A stretch of DNA of 64,000 bases from Bin5 sp965204705. Lineage in GTDB: Bacteria > Chloroflexota > Anaerolineae > Caldilineales > Caldilineaceae. Below, in pieces: positions 17,881 to 26,800 of the stretch; the stretch's first letter is position 1; each line of letters begins with the position of its first letter. Under the pieces are notes generated by a model, which worked only from the letters and a program-made list of their open reading frames with translations, did no database searches and had not been told where the DNA came from. Position numbers and translations under genes: made by a program. Location: the NCBI GenBank assembly GCA_965204705.1, contig OZ242006.1:1240001-1304000 (forward strand). The letters run 5' to 3'.

Positions 17881-19614
17881 ATGATCCACACTCATAAATT
17901 TGAAACGGTCGTTGTTGGCGCCGGCGGCGCCGGTCTGATGGCAGCCCTCTATGCCAGCCAGGGCAGCGACACAGCCGTCCTGACCAAACTCTATCCCACC
18001 CGCAGCCATACCGGCACCGCGCAGGGAGGAATCGGCGCCGCCCTCGGCAATCTCGAAGAAGACCGCGCCGAATGGCACACCTTCGACACAATTAAGGGCA
18101 GCGACTACCTCGCCGACCAGGACGCAGTCGATATTATGTGCCAGGAGGCGGTGAACGTAATCTACGAGTTGGAACACATGGGTCTGCCCTTCGACCGCAC
18201 GCCCGAAGGCAAGATTGCCCAGCGTCCGTTCGGTGGCCATACCAGCAACTTCGGCGAAAAACCCGTGCGCCGTGCCTGTCACGCCGCCGACCGCACCGGC
18301 CACATGATCCTGCAAACGCTCTATCAGCAGTGCATTGCCCGCAACGTGCGCTTCTTCGATGAATTCCACGTGCTCGATCTGCTGCTCTCCGCCGACGGGC
18401 AGGCAACAGGCGTCGTCGCCTATGAGATCGATAGCGGCGACCTCCACGTCTTCCATGGCAAGGCCCTGATTTTCGCCACCGGCGGCTTTGGCCGCATGTG
18501 GGAAATCACCAGTAACGCCCACAGCCTCACTGGCGACGGCCCCGCCATCGCACTGCACAAAGGAATCCCCCTGGAGGATATGGAGTTCTTCCAGTTTCAC
18601 CCTACCGGCATCTACAAGATGGGCATCCTCATCACTGAAGGTGTGCGCGGCGAGGGCGGCATCCTGCGTAACCGTGACGGCGAACGCTTCATGGAACGTT
18701 ACGCGCCCAACCTGAAAGATCTGGCCAGCCGCGACGTGGTCAGCCGCGCTATCTACCTTGAGGTCCGCGACAACAAAGGCATCGACGGCGGGCGCTATGT
18801 CCACCTCGACGCCACCCATCTCGGCCGCCAGGTCGTGGAGACAAAACTGGAAGACAGTGCCGAATTCTGCAGAACCTATCTCGGCATCGACCCCGCCGTG
18901 GAGCCAATGCCCGTACAGCCTACCGCCCACTACGCCATGGGGGGCATCCCCACCAATGTCGACGGCGAAGTGCAACGCAACGCCCAGGGCGATGTTGTGC
19001 CCGGCTTCTACGCCGCCGGCGAGGTCGCCTGTGTCAGTGTCCACGGTGCTAACCGACTCGGCACCAACAGCCTCGTAGATCTGGTCGTCTTCGGCAAACG
19101 GGCCGGAAAAGCGGCTGCAGCCTACTGTCAGGAAAACGACTGGGCCGAGTTACCTGCAGAAACCTGGGAGCCGACCCAGGCCATGCTCCAAAACATGCTG
19201 GGCAACGACGGCAAACACAATGTCGCTGATCTGCGCACCGAGATGCAGGCGCTCATGATGGACAAAGTAGGCGTCTTCCGCACGGAAGATGGTATACAGT
19301 CGGCCCTGAGTCGCATTCGGGAGCTGCAGGAATCTGCCCAGGATATCACCATTATGGATAAGGGCAAGCGCTTCAATACCGACATCCTTGAAGCCATCGA
19401 ACTGCAAAACCTGCTGGACCTTGCCGAGGTGACCGCGGCCAGCGCCCTAGCCCGCACCGAAAGCCGCGGTGCCCACAGCCGCGAAGATCACAAGGCCCGC
19501 GACGATGAGAACTGGCTTACCCATACCTACGCGTCAAAAATGGATGGGAAGATCAACTTGGATTACGCGCCGGTGAATATCACTATCCACGATCCCGAGG
19601 AGCGAACCTACTAA
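17881..19614 (+). CDS. sdhA: Succinate dehydrogenase flavoprotein subunit
   Basis: The catalytic subunit oxidises succinate to fumarate using covalent FAD. The dinucleotide-binding motif VVVGAGGAGLMAAL, the FAD-attachment segment TRSHTGTAQGGIGAALGN, the substrate-binding HPTGIYKMGILITEGVRGEGGIL region and MGGIPTNVDGEV are all intact over 577 residues. The late RTESRGAHSREDH motif is the conserved C-terminal signature. It forms the sdhCDAB operon and is followed by sdhB after one base. Confidence 0.97.
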   Translation: MIHTHKFETVVVGAGGAGLMAALYASQGSDTAVLTKLYPTRSHTGTAQGGIGAALGNLEEDRAEWHTFDTIKGSDYLADQDAVDIMCQEAVNVIYELEHMGLPFDRTPEGKIAQRPFGGHTSNFGEKPVRRACHAADRTGHMILQTLYQQCIARNVRFFDEFHVLDLLLSADGQATGVVAYEIDSGDLHVFHGKALIFATGGFGRMWEITSNAHSLTGDGPAIALHKGIPLEDMEFFQFHPTGIYKMGILITEGVRGEGGILRNRDGERFMERYAPNLKDLASRDVVSRAIYLEVRDNKGIDGGRYVHLDATHLGRQVVETKLEDSAEFCRTYLGIDPAVEPMPVQPTAHYAMGGIPTNVDGEVQRNAQGDVVPGFYAAGEVACVSVHGANRLGTNSLVDLVVFGKRAGKAAAAYCQENDWAELPAETWEPTQAMLQNMLGNDGKHNVADLRTEMQALMMDKVGVFRTEDGIQSALSRIRELQESAQDITIMDKGKRFNTDILEAIELQNLLDLAEVTAASALARTESRGAHSREDHKARDDENWLTHTYASKMDGKINLDYAPVNITIHDPEERTY

Positions 19615-19615
19615 T

Positions 19616-20317
19616 ATGCGCATCAAAATGCGAATTCGCAGATTCAATCCTGAGGCCGATTCCCAGCCCTGGTGGGGAGAGTATTGGGTGGATGTGGAAG
19701 AAAGCGACCGCGTCCTGGACGCTCTGCACCAGGTGAAATGGTACCAGGACGGCACCCTCACCCTGCGCCGCTCCTGCGCCCATGGCATCTGCGGCAGCGA
19801 CGCAATGGTGATAAACGGGCGTAACGCCCTGGCCTGTAAGGTGCTGATGCAGGATGTCGGCGACGAATGCCAGGTCGAACCCCTGCGCTCGATGCCGTTG
19901 ATCAAGGACCTGGTTGTGGACATGGAGCCCTTTTTCGCCAAATACCGGGCCGTCCTGCCCTACCTGATCAACGACGACCTGCCCACATCTGGTGAGCGCT
20001 ACCAGAGCCAGGAAGCCCGCGCACGCTACGATGATACAACCAAGTGCATTCTCTGCGCGGCCTGCACAACCTCCTGCCCCAGCTTCTGGGCCAATGAGGA
20101 CTATATCGGCCCCGCAGCCATCGTCCAGGCCCACCGCTTTATCTTCGACGACCGCGACGATGCCGCCGACCTGCGCCTACGCGTGCTCAACGACGCCGAC
20201 GGCGTCTGGCGCTGCCGAACTGTATTTAACTGTGTCCAGGCCTGCCCGCGCGAGATTGACGTAACGCGAGCCATAGGTGAAGTCAAGCTGGCCCTGATGA
20301 ACGGCCTCGAAGACTGA
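19616..20317 (+). CDS. sdhB: Succinate dehydrogenase iron-sulfur subunit
   Basis: The 233-residue protein carries the three cluster motifs in order: [2Fe-2S] in SCAHGICGSDAMVINGRNAL, [4Fe-4S] in CILCAACTTSCP, and [3Fe-4S] in CRTVFNCVQACP. It transfers electrons from SdhA to the membrane quinone. It starts one base after the sdhA stop, so translation is coupled; an alternative ATG lies four codons in. A convergent kinase gene follows after 41 bp without a visible terminator hairpin. Confidence 0.97.
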   Translation: MRIKMRIRRFNPEADSQPWWGEYWVDVEESDRVLDALHQVKWYQDGTLTLRRSCAHGICGSDAMVINGRNALACKVLMQDVGDECQVEPLRSMPLIKDLVVDMEPFFAKYRAVLPYLINDDLPTSGERYQSQEARARYDDTTKCILCAACTTSCPSFWANEDYIGPAAIVQAHRFIFDDRDDAADLRLRVLNDADGVWRCRTVFNCVQACPREIDVTRAIGEVKLALMNGLED

Positions 20318-20358
20318 ACAAAGCACCCTGTAAAAACTGACCCAAGCAAGGGCAGCAC

Positions 20359-21270
20359 TCACTCCGGCCGCACCGTCTCCTCCAACCAGGCCCGCAAACG
20401 CGTCGCCAAACGCGGCTTGGGTTGCTCCGTCTCCACTTCCACTTCTCGCAGCGCCAAAGCAAACTCGATCCCGCTTTCGAACCGATCTCCCGGTCTTTTC
20501 GCCAGTGCTTTGAGGATGATCTGCTCAAGTTCGGGCGATACCCAACCCCATGCCGACGGCGGCGTCGGCTGTTCCGAAAGATGGGCCTCCAAGACCTCTT
20601 CCCTTGAACCGTAGAAGGGTCTGCGCCCAGTAACCATCAGATAAAGCACGATTCCCAGGCTATACAGGTCCGAACGTTTGTCAGGCTCTTTCTTGGCGCG
20701 AATCTGCTCAGGCGCCAAAAAGGCCGGCGTACCATATATGCCCTGTGCATTGTCTTTCGGATCGTAAATGTCGTAAACAGTTCCGAAATCAAATAGTACT
20801 GCCCGGCCGCTTGGCCCGAGCAATACATTGGACGTCTTTACGTCCCGATGAATCTTGCCCGACTCATGCAGATAGTCAAGCGCTTCAGCTACTTGGCGCG
20901 CAATGTCGATAGCCGCAACCTCCCCAATCGACTTCGCACGTATCAGGAACTCCTCCAGAGTCCCGCCCTCGACCAACTCCATGGCGATGAAAAGGCGGCC
21001 ATTTGCCTCGCCGGACTCGTAAACCCGAAGGATCCCCGGATGGCGCAATCGGGCAAGCGTTTGATACTCTATCTGAAAGCATGAGCGCATATGGGGCTGG
21101 CTGGCCGCCACCGGATTGAGCACCTTGAATGCTACTTGACGGCCGGTCAGGTCCTGTGCGCGGTACACAACCGCCGTCGCACCCTGACCCAATGGTTCCA
21201 GTATTCGGTAACGACCCAGTTGTGTTGATATGGGGAGTAGATTGGGTCCTGCGCTCGCGCCGTAGGACAT
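20359..21270 (-). CDS. Eukaryotic-type serine/threonine protein kinase
   Basis: This 303-residue protein consists of a single kinase domain (about residues 21-285) with Gly-rich loop LGQGATAVVY, ATP lysine K49 (VAFKVLN), catalytic loop HRDVKTSNVL (D143), DFG (D161) and the APEQ motif. There is no membrane helix or sensor domain, so it is soluble, unlike PknB. The activation segment is short. The target is unknown; no phosphatase is adjacent. It is convergent with sdhB. Confidence 0.93.
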   Translation of the reverse strand: MSYGASAGPNLLPISTQLGRYRILEPLGQGATAVVYRAQDLTGRQVAFKVLNPVAASQPHMRSCFQIEYQTLARLRHPGILRVYESGEANGRLFIAMELVEGGTLEEFLIRAKSIGEVAAIDIARQVAEALDYLHESGKIHRDVKTSNVLLGPSGRAVLFDFGTVYDIYDPKDNAQGIYGTPAFLAPEQIRAKKEPDKRSDLYSLGIVLYLMVTGRRPFYGSREEVLEAHLSEQPTPPSAWGWVSPELEQIILKALAKRPGDRFESGIEFALALREVEVETEQPKPRLATRLRAWLEETVRPE

Positions 21271-21432
21271 GTCAGCTTCTTTGGTGGCAGGGGGTGGCGC
21301 TTTCCGTGTTCAGCGGAATGGGGCTGGCGACTCCACTATCCACGATTCGCTGTCCAGAATTATAGCCTACGGGGCAAAGGTTGCCAATGAAAGCGTGTCT
21401 GTCACCTCATTCACCGCCCTCTGCCCATTCAT

Positions 21433-22296
21433 TCAAGCCGCACTGATGTCAGGGTAAAACATCTCGGCCCCCTTCAGCCCTGTGTGGGCATTCATCCCCA
21501 GATGCCACCGCCCCAAATTGGCCCAGAAAAGCACCGACAAATCTGGACCGCCGAAACAGACATTGGTCGGCGCGCCAAGGATCGTCCCTTCATAATCGTC
21601 CATCAGGACGGTCAGCTCGCCGCTCGGCAATACCCGAAAGATTGTGTCTGGCCGGTAGCAGGAGACCAGAAAACTGCCGTCCGAGCAAAAGGCCAGTCCG
21701 TCAGGCACGACATGCGGCAGCTCCACCACGGTCTCGGTGGGTCCAGTTTTGCGTCCACTCTCAATGGGAATGCGTATGATCTCAGGAGGGCTGAGTGACA
21801 TCGCGACATAGAGATAGTTCCCGTCAGGGCTGACCGCACAACCGTTGGGAAACTGACTGTTCTCTGCATCGATTACTTCGGTGGTCCCGTCTGGCGCGAC
21901 GCAGAATGTGCAGCCGTCGTTGCCATACCATGATCCTGAATTGGTCACATAGAGATTCCCCTGCGCGTCGAATGACGGATAGTTCGGGGTGGTCATCGCG
22001 CGCTCCTCAGTACCGGCGCTGTACTGGCTTACCTCGCCCGCCGGCGTAACCTTGTAGACGGCGCCGCGGTCGGCCGTACAGATATATAGGTTGGCCGCGG
22101 CGTCCAGCGCCATGCCCAGATTGAGGCCCCCCGTATTCGCATATTCCTCTATCTGGCGCTCTCCGTAGTCGATTCGGTAGACCTGCCCCGCCTCGCCCCC
22201 GGCATATATGTTGCCATCAGGTCCCAGCGCCACCCCTTCAGGATGGTCAAGGCCCTCTACAAACATCTCTGCATGTTTCAGGTTGATCAACGGCAT
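21433..22296 (-). CDS. SMP-30/gluconolactonase-like beta-propeller protein
   Basis: The 287-residue protein shows repeated propeller strands such as PEGVALGPDGNIYAGG, LGMALDAAANLYIC, PNYPSFDAQGNLYVTNSG, PNGCAVSPDGNYLYVA and PDGLAFCSDGSFLVSC. The Glu in HPEGVA and Asn/Asp in PNGC and PDGLA match metal ligands of the SMP-30/gluconolactonase/luciferin-regenerating family. Sugar lactone hydrolysis is the likely role. It is the last gene of the minus-strand catabolic island, 117 bp after a PhyH gene. Confidence 0.85.
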   Translation of the reverse strand: MPLINLKHAEMFVEGLDHPEGVALGPDGNIYAGGEAGQVYRIDYGERQIEEYANTGGLNLGMALDAAANLYICTADRGAVYKVTPAGEVSQYSAGTEERAMTTPNYPSFDAQGNLYVTNSGSWYGNDGCTFCVAPDGTTEVIDAENSQFPNGCAVSPDGNYLYVAMSLSPPEIIRIPIESGRKTGPTETVVELPHVVPDGLAFCSDGSFLVSCYRPDTIFRVLPSGELTVLMDDYEGTILGAPTNVCFGGPDLSVLFWANLGRWHLGMNAHTGLKGAEMFYPDISAA

Positions 22297-22413
22297 CGCC
22301 TTTCTCCTCAGCTGAAATGAAACTCGTTCTCTGCACCCAACAACACAGAAGAAAACATGGCGGGACCGCCGACCGTGGATGTTGTTCCCATCATGTCTAC
22401 TGGGCCGCCCGCG

Positions 22414-23208
22414 TTAGTACCGGTTGGTCACAACACCCGGCTGCCACTGGTTAGCGCCCATCAACTGCTGCACCAAATCCGACGGGTTCTCAAGATCCGC
22501 CAACTGCGCACGCATATCCTCCTGCGTAACGTAGAAGGGCCGCGTATACATCCCCAACAGCACCGAACGCGCCCTGTCAGTCACATTGGGCCGCGCCGAA
22601 TGCCACGTCCTGCCGTTCATCACCATAACGCTGCCGCGCTGCCCGGTCAGGATCTCCGCCTCCTCAATCCACTGGTTCGCGATCTCCGGCGGCGGCCGGT
22701 GTCCTTTGAGATGGCTGTAAGGCAAAATGCCCGTGCCCCCGTTCTCCTCCGTCAAGTCATCCAGCAGCCACATCGTCTGCCCACTGACGTTATCGGTCGG
22801 CCATGGCTGGTTCACTCGTTGGAACGGAAAATCCGGATGCCAGCCGTACCGGTCATAGCCAGGATAGGCAGTATTCGACGTCCACGTCGAGCAGATCATA
22901 TCCTCGTCCAGATACGCCTTCCAGATCGAGACAATCAGGGGATGGGCCATCAACTCCACAAAGATCGGATCTTTGACGGCGATGCGGGCCACGCGCTGCG
23001 TCCTCGCCCGCCAAGTGCCCTCAGTCGCCTCCTCGGCCAGCAGACCTTCCAGCACCGTTCGGGCCTCATCTGCCTTCTCCGGTGTAATCACATTTTGGAT
23101 TACACAGTAGCCCCGTTCATCCAACTCGGCGATTATCTCGGCAACATCGTGCTGTACGTTCGATCCTTTGTCCACGAGAGTCGCTCCTGAATCTGATACT
23201 GTGCTCAT
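22414..23208 (-). CDS. Phytanoyl-CoA dioxygenase family protein
   Basis: The 264-residue Fe(II)/2-oxoglutarate oxygenase has a complete facial triad candidate: H124-X-D126 in YGWHPDFPF and distal H203 in RTWHSARPN, with an Arg following for 2-oxoglutarate. Family members hydroxylate diverse small molecules, and here the substrate is unknown. It is the upstream neighbour of the SMP-30 gene and lies 76 bp downstream of the hydrolase gene; the three could act on one substrate. Confidence 0.88.
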   Translation of the reverse strand: MSTVSDSGATLVDKGSNVQHDVAEIIAELDERGYCVIQNVITPEKADEARTVLEGLLAEEATEGTWRARTQRVARIAVKDPIFVELMAHPLIVSIWKAYLDEDMICSTWTSNTAYPGYDRYGWHPDFPFQRVNQPWPTDNVSGQTMWLLDDLTEENGGTGILPYSHLKGHRPPPEIANQWIEEAEILTGQRGSVMVMNGRTWHSARPNVTDRARSVLLGMYTRPFYVTQEDMRAQLADLENPSDLVQQLMGANQWQPGVVTNRY

Positions 23209-23284
23209 AATGAAATCAACCCCCCTCCGCAGTGTCGTAGCAATATGCGAGACTGGCCAACTGTCGTCCCGTTTCTATCGGTTA

Positions 23285-24034
23285 CTAGGAGTGCAGCGGC
23301 GGCTGGCCGTGCTCTAGGATCCAGTCAACGAACCGGGCACGCATCGACGGCGAGCGGGCATGACCCACTTCCGGGTCTACAAAATGTTCTGCATGCCCTC
23401 CCCGTTCGTTGATCAATCGCACAGTCTCCGCATTGGTCGTCGCCGGACAGTCCGTATCAAGCCCGCCGTCAATGAAGAGGACCGGCCGGTCCGTAAACCT
23501 GTCAGGATGGGACTGCGTGGCGTACTTCGCGCACCAGTCGTCGCACCACGTCCCCTGCTGCGCCTGCCGGCACCATTCATCTGCCTGGTAAAAGCTCGAC
23601 CGCCCCACTATCGAGACCATCGAGACATACGCCTTGTTCTCGGCGAACACCATCTGCGCGATCAGTCCGCCCATCGAGGAGCCGCAAACCTGTGGATTGC
23701 GGGTTGAAATGAATGGTAGCGCCATGACTGCCTCGAACAGCCCCGGTGCCTCCGCGCGCGTCCTGTCCATCGCTGTGCAGACAAATGCCCAGCCGTTGAA
23801 CTGGGCGCGAAACCAGGCATCGGTCCGGCGTTCACCGTGTTCGTAACAGTCGGGCGCTACCACGCACAAGCCGGCTGACGCCAGCTGCACAAGCGACTGT
23901 TCTGGGTTCTCGATACTTCCCTTGTCCCCAGTCCAACCGTGGTAGTGAACCACGACCGGGGCTTCATCTACCCGTGTATCTCGCAAAATGAATGAGGGGA
24001 TGCCGGCAATCACCTCTCTGTCTATCGCAAGCAT
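23285..24034 (-). CDS. Alpha/beta hydrolase (dienelactone hydrolase / acyl esterase-like)
   Basis: The nucleophile elbow GSSMGG, acid residue region LFIDGGLDTDCP and C-terminal His in VGHARS give a complete triad, and the oxyanion region is HYHGWTGDKG. The start MLAIDREVIAGIP (24034) is preferred over ATG 24064 because the latter would overlap the upstream gene by 23 bp while GGAGG lies before 24034. The product is then 249 residues. It would hydrolyse an ester or lactone; specificity is unknown. The gap to the upstream PhyH gene is 7 bp, so they are one operon. Confidence 0.87.
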   Translation of the reverse strand: MLAIDREVIAGIPSFILRDTRVDEAPVVVHYHGWTGDKGSIENPEQSLVQLASAGLCVVAPDCYEHGERRTDAWFRAQFNGWAFVCTAMDRTRAEAPGLFEAVMALPFISTRNPQVCGSSMGGLIAQMVFAENKAYVSMVSIVGRSSFYQADEWCRQAQQGTWCDDWCAKYATQSHPDRFTDRPVLFIDGGLDTDCPATTNAETVRLINERGGHAEHFVDPEVGHARSPSMRARFVDWILEHGQPPLHS

Positions 24035-24041
24035 GGCGAAC

Positions 24042-24908
24042 CTATCCTCCGCTGTTTTTCCCAAACTCCCGTTCCAGCGTTATCGGCCACGCCCGGAAAA
24101 GTTGGCGCTGCTCAGGTGAATACCGCGCATACGTCTGGGGCAGAAGGTACTGGTCTTCGTCCATCGTGGCGATGTTCTGCGACTTCATCCAGAACGGCCC
24201 GTACCCGATATGTACTGTTTTTCTTGTCCGGTCGGAGCGGTTCGTAAGGCCGCCGTGACGCAGATTCTCGGTGAACAGAATGGCGTCGCCCGCCTCCACC
24301 GGCAGTCCAATCATCCCCGGCTCTTCGTCCGGATTCCTGCCTTCATAAGGCGACACCATATTGCTCTTGTGCGTCGCTGGCACAACACAGAACGGGCCGT
24401 CGTCCGGCCCGACATCATGCACGAAATAGACCATCCGCACCATCATACAGTTGAACCCTTTATGGTTATACCCGTACCTGTGCTTTACCCCGATCGGGCC
24501 TCCCATGTGCGTGCCGGTCTGGTTGCCGGGATAGCGTATACGGATTTCAGAGTTATTGATCGTCGGCCGCTCCTGAACAATAGCGTGAATGTAGGACATC
24601 GTCGGCGCGTGATTGACCAACACGTCAAAAACGGGGTCCGCGTTGAAAAAGTCCTCGATGATTATGGTATTCCCCTTTTCCCTCACCCCGGTAACGTAGT
24701 AGCCCCTCTCGGCGTTGTGGTGATACTCGAGTAGGCCCGTCGGACTACTCCGGCGCGGAGCTGCCGCCGCACGCGCAACCGCCTCCTCTTCCAGCGCATC
24801 AATAGCTCCCGCCAAGCTCTCAACCTGCTCGCCAGTTAGCAAACCGGGAACCGTGATATATCCCACGCGATCAAACTCGTACTTTTCGATTTCGTTCATA
24901 GCTTCCAC
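24042..24908 (-). CDS. Phytanoyl-CoA dioxygenase family protein lacking a visible H-X-D motif
   Basis: The 288-residue protein follows the PhyH pattern: the core VYFVHDVGPDDGPFCVVPATHK and the distal His H218 in NLRHGGLTNR with Arg downstream are present. Where the first iron ligands are expected there is GTHMGGP (H134-M-G136), with no Asp or Glu at the third position. HKG at 149-151 is another candidate without an acid. Loss of the carboxylate is known in Fe/2OG halogenases, but distant PhyH subfamilies also vary here, so no activity is claimed. It is the first gene of the PhyH-hydrolase pair. An ATG three codons in is a possible alternative start. Confidence 0.8.
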   Translation of the reverse strand: MEAMNEIEKYEFDRVGYITVPGLLTGEQVESLAGAIDALEEEAVARAAAAPRRSSPTGLLEYHHNAERGYYVTGVREKGNTIIIEDFFNADPVFDVLVNHAPTMSYIHAIVQERPTINNSEIRIRYPGNQTGTHMGGPIGVKHRYGYNHKGFNCMMVRMVYFVHDVGPDDGPFCVVPATHKSNMVSPYEGRNPDEEPGMIGLPVEAGDAILFTENLRHGGLTNRSDRTRKTVHIGYGPFWMKSQNIATMDEDQYLLPQTYARYSPEQRQLFRAWPITLEREFGKNSGG

Positions 24909-25477
24909 TCCACGTGCTTAGTCAGCGTCACAATTAACTGTCCGGCCCTGCCGATACCAAGTCGGATGAGTCACTTCAAACTCAACTACCGTATCGCCGG
25001 GAAACTCCAGAATCCTCACGGTTTTCAATCAAACAACGATTGCCCCTCATCGTAACATCTCGGCCACCGCCGATCAAAGAGAGATCATCGGTTCCTGAAG
25101 ACTCGCAGAACCTGCCTCTGCGCCGCCCATGCACAAGTTGAGCACCTGCATTGGGCAGAAAACATTCTTCCCTGGATTTCAGAAAGGGGACGCGTGCTTT
25201 CAGTGCTCGAGCGTTTCCGTCAATGGGGCAGCGCCTGCGCCAAAGGGTCACGGCTCGACACAGCACTGTGCTGCCAGCAACCCGATTTCTACGCCTCGCT
25301 GGCGACCAGAAGACTGTGACAGATGGTTGTCTCTGGAGAATCCTGCTCGGCGATCCTTGCCAAGGACAAACTAATGCGCGGATCTGTTTTGATCTCTTGA
25401 CCGTATGGGGAAGAACGATTCTGAGAAGATGAATCTCTACCTATCGTAGGTCAGTGCCCAGGTATGATCACAGCACT
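24909..25477. other. Intergenic region upstream of the PhyH operon
   Basis: About 570 bp with no credible coding frame on either strand and no recognised RNA. It should contain the promoter of the PhyH-hydrolase operon (minus strand). It ends at the target-site duplication of the MITE-like copy 2. Confidence 0.5.
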
Positions 25478-25485
25478 CTAGGGCC

Positions 25486-25826
25486 GGGTGCAGTCCAAAA
25501 TAGGGGTGAACTCTCGTACATCTCCGTAAACGACTAGGCTAAAGCCAATTCGCGTCCCCAAGCAGGATAAGCGCCTTCGTTTCTGACCACTGACTACTGA
25601 TCACTGACCACTGCAGTTGTGCGGTCGGGCCTTCGGCCCTCCCTTGTGCGGGGGGATTCCCCCCGCAACGCCCCCCTTACACCATGCCACGTTGGCGCCG
25701 CGTCGCCGGCGTACTGTCTATGCCACCTGTCGCCCACCCACGTCGTGCCGCGAAACCGTCCGCCGTGACCACGGTAGGGGCAGGCCTTGTGCCTGCCCAC
25801 TCTCACCCCAAGAGTGGACTGCACCC
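25486..25826 (+). mobile_element. MITE-like non-coding element, copy 2
   Basis: The 341-bp element is nearly identical to copy 1 over its central and right parts. Terminal inverted repeats are gggtgcagtcca with ggggtga on the left, and tcacccc with tggactgcaccc on the right. It is flanked by an 8-bp direct repeat ctagggcc (25478-25485 and 25827-25834). The internal tgaccactga array (about 25586-25615) and three hairpins of copy 1 are conserved. The right end lies 17 bp beyond the stop codon of the dipeptide-type permease gene. Confidence 0.85.
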
Positions 25827-25843
25827 CTAGGGCCCCCCTTCTA

Positions 25844-26746
25844 TCATTGCAGGCTCATTCGTGGGTCGAGGGCATCACGCAAACCGTCACCAAGAAAGTT
25901 TATCGCCAGCACCGTTACAAAAATCGCGACGCCCGGCGGCAGCCAGAGCCACCAGAAGTTTTCCAGAATATAGATTGACTGAGCGCCGTTGAGCATACTG
26001 CCCCATGAGGGAGCCGGCGGGAGCACACCTAGACCGAGGTAGGAAAGCCCGGCTTCGGTCAGAATCGCGCCGGCAACGCCAAACGTTGCCGCCACCAGCA
26101 GCGGTGCCAGCGCGTTCGGCAAAATGTGCCGGAACATGATCTGACGATTGGAGGCCCCTACACAGCGCGCCGCTGTTACAAAATCCCACTCACGCACCGA
26201 CAGAATCTGGCCTCGTAGCAGACGCGTCGTGCCTGTCCAGCCCAGGATGCCGATAACGACCATGACATTGTAGATACTCGGGCCAATCACTGAAACAACC
26301 ACCATGATCAGAATAAGACCGGGGAAGACCATCATCACATCGGTAAAACGCATGATCAGCATGTCCAGCCACCCCCCATAGTAGCCGGATATGCTTCCCA
26401 GAACGATCGTGATGGCAATTGAAATCGCCACCGCAACAATGCCCACCGAGATCGAAACCCGTCCTCCGTACACCAGGCGCGCCCAAACATCTCGCCCCAA
26501 CCTGTCGGTGCCCAGTGGATGCTCCCAGGTCGGCCCCGCCTCGGTTGCCCCGACAAATTCGATTGGGCTGTGCTGTGTCAGAAGGGGCGCGGCCGCCACA
26601 GCCACCGTAATGAATGCCAGCAGAACCAGGCTGGCGAACGCCACGCGGTGCCGCGCAAAGCGGCGCCAGACCCTCCTGCTCCAGGAGTCCGGCGAACCGC
26701 GAATCGTGCGGAATAGCCCGGTCGCGGCTGGCGCCTGTGCTGTCAC
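25844..26746 (-). CDS. Peptide/nickel-type ABC transporter permease (DppC family)
   Basis: The 300-residue inner-membrane permease has an N-terminal cytoplasmic stretch, a first helix near residues 35-55, and five further helices. The EAA loop reads DFVTAARCVGASNRQIMFRHILPN, the site contacting the ATPase. DppC-type features include the periplasmic GTDRLGRDVWARLVYG motif. It forms the translocation pore with the DppB-type partner upstream. No DppD/DppF ATPases are nearby, so they must be encoded elsewhere. A MITE-like element follows its stop by 17 bp. Confidence 0.93.
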   Translation of the reverse strand: MTAQAPAATGLFRTIRGSPDSWSRRVWRRFARHRVAFASLVLLAFITVAVAAAPLLTQHSPIEFVGATEAGPTWEHPLGTDRLGRDVWARLVYGGRVSISVGIVAVAISIAITIVLGSISGYYGGWLDMLIMRFTDVMMVFPGLILIMVVVSVIGPSIYNVMVVIGILGWTGTTRLLRGQILSVREWDFVTAARCVGASNRQIMFRHILPNALAPLLVAATFGVAGAILTEAGLSYLGLGVLPPAPSWGSMLNGAQSIYILENFWWLWLPPGVAIFVTVLAINFLGDGLRDALDPRMSLQ

Positions 26747-26800
26747 GGCTTCCTCTCTCCCATCCCCTTCATTTTGGCGCAGCAGCGGAACCCATTTCCG

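Noticed and set aside
17653..19044. 463-codon minus-strand frame opposite sdhA
   Set aside because: It is the antisense of a well-supported gene with high GC; no motif seen.
22357..23190. 277-codon plus-strand frame opposite the PhyH gene
   Set aside because: Arg/His/Pro-rich shadow of a gene with clear motifs.
25617..25973. Open frame starting in MITE copy 2
   Set aside because: Same repeat-derived composition as in copy 1, ending antisense to the DppC gene.
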